Positions 5,815 through 8,674 of a DNA stretch of 8,674 nucleotides are shown here, one piece after another. The translations under genes and the position numbers were made by a program. Every line of letters begins with the position of its first letter. The stretch's first letter is position 1. This DNA is from an uncultured Oscillibacter sp. (GTDB lineage Bacteria; Bacillota; Clostridia; Oscillospirales; Oscillospiraceae). Location: contig CAOJHG010000063.1 of the NCBI GenBank assembly GCA_948435975.1, forward strand, positions 1-8,674, in the 5' to 3' direction. The notes under the pieces were generated by a model that worked only from the letters and a program-made list of their open reading frames with translations, ran no database searches and was not told the origin of the DNA.

Positions 5815-5845
5815 CAATGGCAAATTGCTGAAAGGACGTGCTGAA

Positions 5846-6361
5846 ATGCAGTTGTTCACTCTGCGGCCATGGCAGGAAGAGGATGCGGAATCCGTTGCCG
5901 CCGCGGCCAACAATCCGAAGATCGCGGCAAACCTGCGAAACGTCTTCCCCTCCCCTTACACCCTGGCGGACGCAGTCTGGTATGTGGGCAACTGCATTGC
6001 CCAGGGCGAGGCACGGCAGCTTACCCGGGCGATTGTTGTGAATGGGAAAGCCGCCGGCAGTATTGGCGTCTTTCTCCAAGGCGATGTGTATGAGAAATCG
6101 GCGGAACTGGGTTATTGGCTGGCGGAGGAACATTGGGGCAAGGGCATCATGACGGAGGCCATCCGGCAAATCTGCCAAGAGGCCTTTGGGCATTTTGATA
6201 TTATCCGCATCTTCGCGGAGCCCTTCACGGATAACCTGGGCTCTCGCAGGGTACTGGAAAAAGCGGGTTTCACCCGCGAGGGAACCATGCGCAGCGGCGT
6301 CTATAAAAACGGGCAAATCCACTCCTACTGCGTGTACGCCCTTCTGCGGGATGAGCTATAG
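5846..6361 (+). CDS. GNAT-family N-acetyltransferase (RimJ/RimL type)
   Basis: A 171-residue cytosolic acetyl-CoA-dependent acetyltransferase of the RimJ/RimL-like subgroup. It starts with MQLFTLRPWQEED, the typical first strand and helix. Residues 88-105 (LGYWLAEEHWGKGIMTEA) hold motif A with the pyrophosphate-binding W-G-K-G turn, followed by the RIFAEPFTDNLGSRRVLEKAGF block (121-142), characteristic of the family, and a final strand with REGTMR and YALLRDEL. Start: ATG 5846 with AAAGGA nine bases upstream. A longer frame open from 5795 would begin upstream of the -10 box, so it is rejected. The gene appears monocistronic. The acceptor (a ribosomal protein, another protein N-terminus, or a small molecule) cannot be predicted from sequence. 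Confidence 0.9.
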   Translation: MQLFTLRPWQEEDAESVAAAANNPKIAANLRNVFPSPYTLADAVWYVGNCIAQGEARQLTRAIVVNGKAAGSIGVFLQGDVYEKSAELGYWLAEEHWGKGIMTEAIRQICQEAFGHFDIIRIFAEPFTDNLGSRRVLEKAGFTREGTMRSGVYKNGQIHSYCVYALLRDEL

Positions 6362-6411
6362 AGAAATTGAGGCTTCTGCCGAGAGGGAAACAAGCGCTTT
6401 TAACGTTTTGA

Positions 6412-6437
6412 AGCGGGAGAGCTAAAACCCTCCCGCT
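6412..6437. terminator. Hairpin after the GNAT gene, weak terminator
   Basis: A perfect 8-bp stem AGCGGGAG (6412-6419) / CTCCCGCT (6430-6437) with a 10-nt loop, 50 bp past the GNAT stop. The downstream sequence CCTTATCTC is only moderately T-rich, so termination efficiency is uncertain. Confidence 0.45.
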
Positions 6438-6444
6438 CCTTATC

Positions 6445-6618
6445 TCACCCCATTTTGCGGATTGCTTCCCAATAACATAGCCATATTGCTATCTGCCCGG
6501 CTCCACGGGAACCGATCAGCCGGTACTCCCCCTCTCCGTCCACATGCAACTCAAGAAGCCGCTCTGCTTTCCTACGGAATCCCACGGCAGGATCCCAAAG
6601 GAAGCGTAAATCTTTCAC
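6445..6618 (-). CDS. Possible small hypothetical protein, 57 residues
   Basis: A minus-strand frame with GTG start at 6616-6618 and TGA stop at 6445-6447, beginning MKDLRFLWDPAVGFRRKAER and ending WLCYWEAIRKMG. GGGAG lies five bases before the GTG. It fills most of the gap between the GNAT gene and the Cys-rich gene and is convergent with the GNAT gene, with the 6412-6437 hairpin between them. I do not recognise the product. The amino-acid composition is plausible, with a charged N-terminal part and a short hydrophobic C-terminal stretch. No promoter was identified, and a chance frame or the remnant of a decayed gene is equally possible. Confidence 0.3.
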   Translation of the reverse strand: MKDLRFLWDPAVGFRRKAERLLELHVDGEGEYRLIGSRGAGQIAIWLCYWEAIRKMG

Positions 6619-6643
6619 CTCCGCTCCCAGCGCGCATACACTG
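6617..6643 (+). promoter_or_regulatory. Candidate mother-cell sigma (sigma-K/E-like) promoter for the Cys-rich gene
   Basis: ACC (6617-6619), 15-bp spacer, CATACACTG (6635-6643). The -10 matches 8 of 9 positions of the sigma-K pattern CATANNNTA and is also close to the sigma-E -10, but no sigma-E-like -35 is present. It lies about 50 bp upstream of the start codon. No good sigma-A promoter was seen here. Found by eye and low in information. Confidence 0.3.
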
Positions 6644-6693
6644 GATTGAAAGGACCTTGTTCTTTCGCCAGCTACTTATTAGGAGGTATTGCA

Positions 6694-7527
6694 ATGCCTG
6701 AAAAAGTCATGCCCGGTCCCGTGGAGGACCTCAGCGGCATCCGCGAGGCGGTTTGCATCCATACCAGGAAGATTTACGATTCCTGCCGAGATAAAGATTG
6801 CATCGAGGATCTCCGCTTCTACCCCAAGCTCCAATACGTGGACATCATCAACCGGGCCCTGTCGGTCAAGGGCGGCAGCGCCAAGCTTCTCTACGTCTAT
6901 GTGGATGTAGAGCCCGTCAGCTTCAACCGGGGCTTCTACACCGTCGATATGCGCTTCTTCTACTCCGTCACCCTCCAGGCCTACCTGAGCTGCCCCGCCC
7001 CGGTCTCCGTGGAAGGCCTCTGCGTCTTTGACAAGCGGGCCATCCTCTTCGGCAGCGAGGGCAACGCCAAGATTTTCTCCTCGGAGCTTCGCACCGGTGA
7101 GCCGGACTTGCAGCTCATGAGCCGCTCCAATCTCCCTGTGGCCGTAGTGGAGGCCGTGGACCCCATCGTTCTGGACGCCCGGATCATGGACTGCTGCGGC
7201 AAGCGCGACTGCGACTGCGACCTGTGCGAAGTGCCCTCCTTCGTCAACAGCTGCTTTGACGGAGAGCTCTCCAGCGGTGACGACAGCCGCCGCATTTATG
7301 TCACTCTGGGCCAGTTCTCCATCGTGCGCCTGGAGCGGGATTCCCAGCTCCTGACGCCGGTGTACGACTACTGTGTCCCCGACAAGGAGTGCGCCTGCGG
7401 CAGCGGCACCGAGGACCCCTGCGGCATCTTCCGGAACATCGCGTTCCCTGTGGGAGAGTTCTTCCCTCCCAACACCGTCCAGAAGCCGGAGAACTACCAC
7501 GACTGCTGCTCCCGGGGCTGCTGCTAA
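6694..7527 (+). CDS. Cysteine-rich protein of unknown function
   Basis: A 277-residue protein with 19 cysteines (about 7%), acidic, with no signal peptide or membrane segment. I do not recognise the family by name. Features: an N-terminal motif CIHTRKIYDSCRDKDCIEDL (21-40) with three Cys; a central region (about 44-165) of alternating hydrophobic residues suggesting beta structure, low in Cys; a cluster CCGKRDCDCDLC (167-178); a second CECAC-like cluster (227-243); and a terminal DCCSRGCC (270-277). The start is the ATG at 6694, with a perfect AGGAGG seven bases upstream; an in-frame ATG at 6646 lacks this. It is monocistronic and ends at a strong terminator. The Cys content and possible sigma-K-like promoter would suit a cross-linked spore-coat or crust protein; metal binding is an alternative. 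Both are inference. Confidence 0.85.
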   Translation: MPEKVMPGPVEDLSGIREAVCIHTRKIYDSCRDKDCIEDLRFYPKLQYVDIINRALSVKGGSAKLLYVYVDVEPVSFNRGFYTVDMRFFYSVTLQAYLSCPAPVSVEGLCVFDKRAILFGSEGNAKIFSSELRTGEPDLQLMSRSNLPVAVVEAVDPIVLDARIMDCCGKRDCDCDLCEVPSFVNSCFDGELSSGDDSRRIYVTLGQFSIVRLERDSQLLTPVYDYCVPDKECACGSGTEDPCGIFRNIAFPVGEFFPPNTVQKPENYHDCCSRGCC

Positions 7528-7552
7528 GCGTCCGCCCCACCGTAGGAACCGC

Positions 7553-7585
7553 AAAGGCCGCCCTGAGAATAGGGCGGCCTTTTTT
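7553..7585 (+). terminator. Intrinsic terminator of the Cys-rich gene, probably bidirectional
   Basis: A perfect 9-bp stem GGCCGCCCT (7556-7564) / AGGGCGGCC (7571-7579) with a six-base loop is followed by six T. Three A precede it, giving a shorter T run for the convergent DUF3048 gene, whose stop is only 3 bp away. Confidence 0.92.
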
Positions 7586-7588
7586 CAC

Positions 7589-8671
7589 TCATTCATAGCT
7601 TAACGTACTGGTTTTCCGGCTGATGATGCAGATATAGCTGTTCCCCTGTCCCAAAGCCAGGGAACGGCCATCTTCCAGCGTAAAGACAAAGGGATGGTTC
7701 CGGTCCTCCCGGCTCCACTGGATGGGCACGGCCTTGCCGCCGCAGAAGAAGGTCCCCTTCCCCTCCCCGGTGGTCTGAACCCGGAGTCGGCCCACGTCGT
7801 CCAACACGGCGGTGCTGGTCTCCAGCACCAGCACGTTGACGGCGCTCACCTGTTCCCCGGTGCTGCCATCCACATGCTCCTTACCGTACTGCCCCACCAG
7901 ATATCGCCTCGTGGCGGCGTCATAGTCAAAGGTTCCCGTTTTATAGGCGGAAAAGCCGACCTTCACATGCTCCGCCGTTTCGCCTCCCACCGGGGTACCG
8001 TCCTCCACAAAGGCCTGAAAGGAACTCCACCCGTTGGCGTGGGCTGTGGGAAACTTCTCCTTGCCCAGATACTCCAGAATCTTTTCCCCGGAGGTAACCA
8101 GACTGTGCTCATACCCGTTGTTCTTTCTCCGGTCCGGATCCCGCCAGAAAATCTTGGCGTCTTCCCCGCCCCGGACGCCGTCCATGTGGTCCACCTTCCA
8201 GCTGCGGAGATTGGCATAGGCCTCCTGGCTGCCCCCGGCGTGAACGTAAATCGCGTCATGCCCCAGAGCCAGCTCCACAAAATAGGGCCGGGCAGAACGG
8301 ACGCTGCCCAAAAGCTCAATGCCCTCCACCGTCTGGTAAAGTCCCAGCATCCGGGTGATACCCCCCTCCACCGGAACCTCATAGATAACATCCGCCTGGG
8401 AGACGCCCAGCTGCGGCTGGGCCGCCTTCAGGTTGTTCAGCATGACGGCCACCGGCCGCAGGTCCTCATACTCCGGCTCCATAGGAAGCCCTGTCAGCGG
8501 GTTTGTACCCGCGGGCACGTAGGGCTCCGGTTCCGGCTCCGGCTCGGGAGGGGGCGGCAGCGGATCCGTTTTCTCCACCGGCTCCGGTTCCGGTTCCGGC
8601 TTTTTTCCGCAGCCCGCCAGGGCCAGAAGCATACAAATTGCCAGTATGATCGCCAGCGTCCTCGTGTTCAT
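7589..8671 (-). CDS. DUF3048 domain-containing (YerB-like) lipoprotein
   Basis: A 360-residue secreted lipoprotein. A signal peptide (1-20) ends in the lipobox L-A-G-C with Cys21 as the predicted lipidated residue. Residues 22-50 form a Pro-Glu linker with two runs of PE repeats. The N-terminal DUF3048 domain (about 55-200) carries TNPLTGLPM, RPVAVMLNNLKAAQPQLGVSQ, YEVPVEGGITR, GSVRSARPYF and the YVHAGGS...AY block; the C-terminal DUF3048 domain (about 230-350) has VGFSAY, HVDGSTGEQVSAVNVLVL and HPFVFTLEDG. This matches B. subtilis YerB, an envelope lipoprotein of poorly known role. The ATG at 8669-8671 gives a complete signal peptide, so the protein is probably whole, but its ribosome binding site and promoter lie beyond the window. 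It converges with the Cys-rich gene over a shared terminator. Confidence 0.92.
   Translation of the reverse strand: MNTRTLAIILAICMLLALAGCGKKPEPEPEPVEKTDPLPPPPEPEPEPEPYVPAGTNPLTGLPMEPEYEDLRPVAVMLNNLKAAQPQLGVSQADVIYEVPVEGGITRMLGLYQTVEGIELLGSVRSARPYFVELALGHDAIYVHAGGSQEAYANLRSWKVDHMDGVRGGEDAKIFWRDPDRRKNNGYEHSLVTSGEKILEYLGKEKFPTAHANGWSSFQAFVEDGTPVGGETAEHVKVGFSAYKTGTFDYDAATRRYLVGQYGKEHVDGSTGEQVSAVNVLVLETSTAVLDDVGRLRVQTTGEGKGTFFCGGKAVPIQWSREDRNHPFVFTLEDGRSLALGQGNSYICIISRKTSTLSYE
8519..8601 (-). repeat. Pro-Glu codon repeat in the lipoprotein linker
   Basis: Tandem hexamer-like repeats (GGCTCC / GGTTCC on the plus strand) encode two PEPEPEP-type tracts (residues about 25-31 and 41-50) either side of VEKTDPLP. 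Such a linker probably spans the cell wall; the DNA repeat is a likely site of length variation by slippage. Confidence 0.7.
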
Positions 8672-8674
8672 GTC

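Noticed and set aside
5795..5845. Upstream extension of the GNAT frame to an ATG at 5795
   Set aside because: That ATG lies between the -35 and -10 boxes of the promoter and has no ribosome binding site; the ATG at 5846 is well supported.
6679..7554. 291-codon minus-strand frame opposite the Cys-rich gene
   Set aside because: It crosses the terminator and the real gene's ribosome binding site and reads as Ala/Gly/Val/His-rich antisense sequence.

Overview
The window looks like a chromosomal segment of a spore-forming, gut-type member of the Clostridia, probably near the Oscillospiraceae. This is inferred from the GC-rich coding sequence, AGGAGG-type ribosome binding sites, a SpoIIM-like sporulation protein beside a XerD-type recombinase, a YajC / TIGR04086-type membrane protein pair, and a DUF3048 (YerB-like) lipoprotein. 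No phage, insertion sequence, CRISPR array, tRNA or rRNA was seen.

Layout. (1) 50-2574, plus strand: a GntP-family permease whose TGA stop overlaps the ATG of a class I/II PLP-dependent aminotransferase, so the two form a translationally coupled pair, closed by a strong hairpin terminator at 2667-2697. (2) 2709-4366, minus strand: a SpoIIM-like membrane protein followed by a XerD-type tyrosine recombinase. The recombinase frame contains the whole N-terminal domain but has no ordinary start codon at the expected place. (3) 4367-4798: 432 bp without a convincing gene, holding a sigma-E-like promoter, an intrinsic terminator, a sigma-A-like promoter, a large hairpin and short repeats. (4) 4799-5615, minus strand: YajC, then a small TIGR04086/YrzE-like membrane protein, separated by a long imperfect palindrome that overlaps the second gene's Shine-Dalgarno sequence. 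(5) A divergent promoter region, then a plus-strand GNAT acetyltransferase (5846-6361). (6) A possible 57-residue minus-strand ORF (6445-6618) of doubtful reality. (7) A cysteine-rich protein of unknown function (6694-7527, plus), with a mother-cell-sigma-like -10 sequence upstream. (8) A minus-strand DUF3048 lipoprotein (7589-8671) sharing a bidirectional terminator with the cysteine-rich gene.

The gene content is mostly housekeeping and sporulation. The points most worth a second look are the missing start codon of xerD, the unknown Cys-rich protein, the hairpin covering the TIGR04086 ribosome binding site, and the promoter/terminator arrangement ahead of spoIIM. I did not find clear evidence of a wholly new system.
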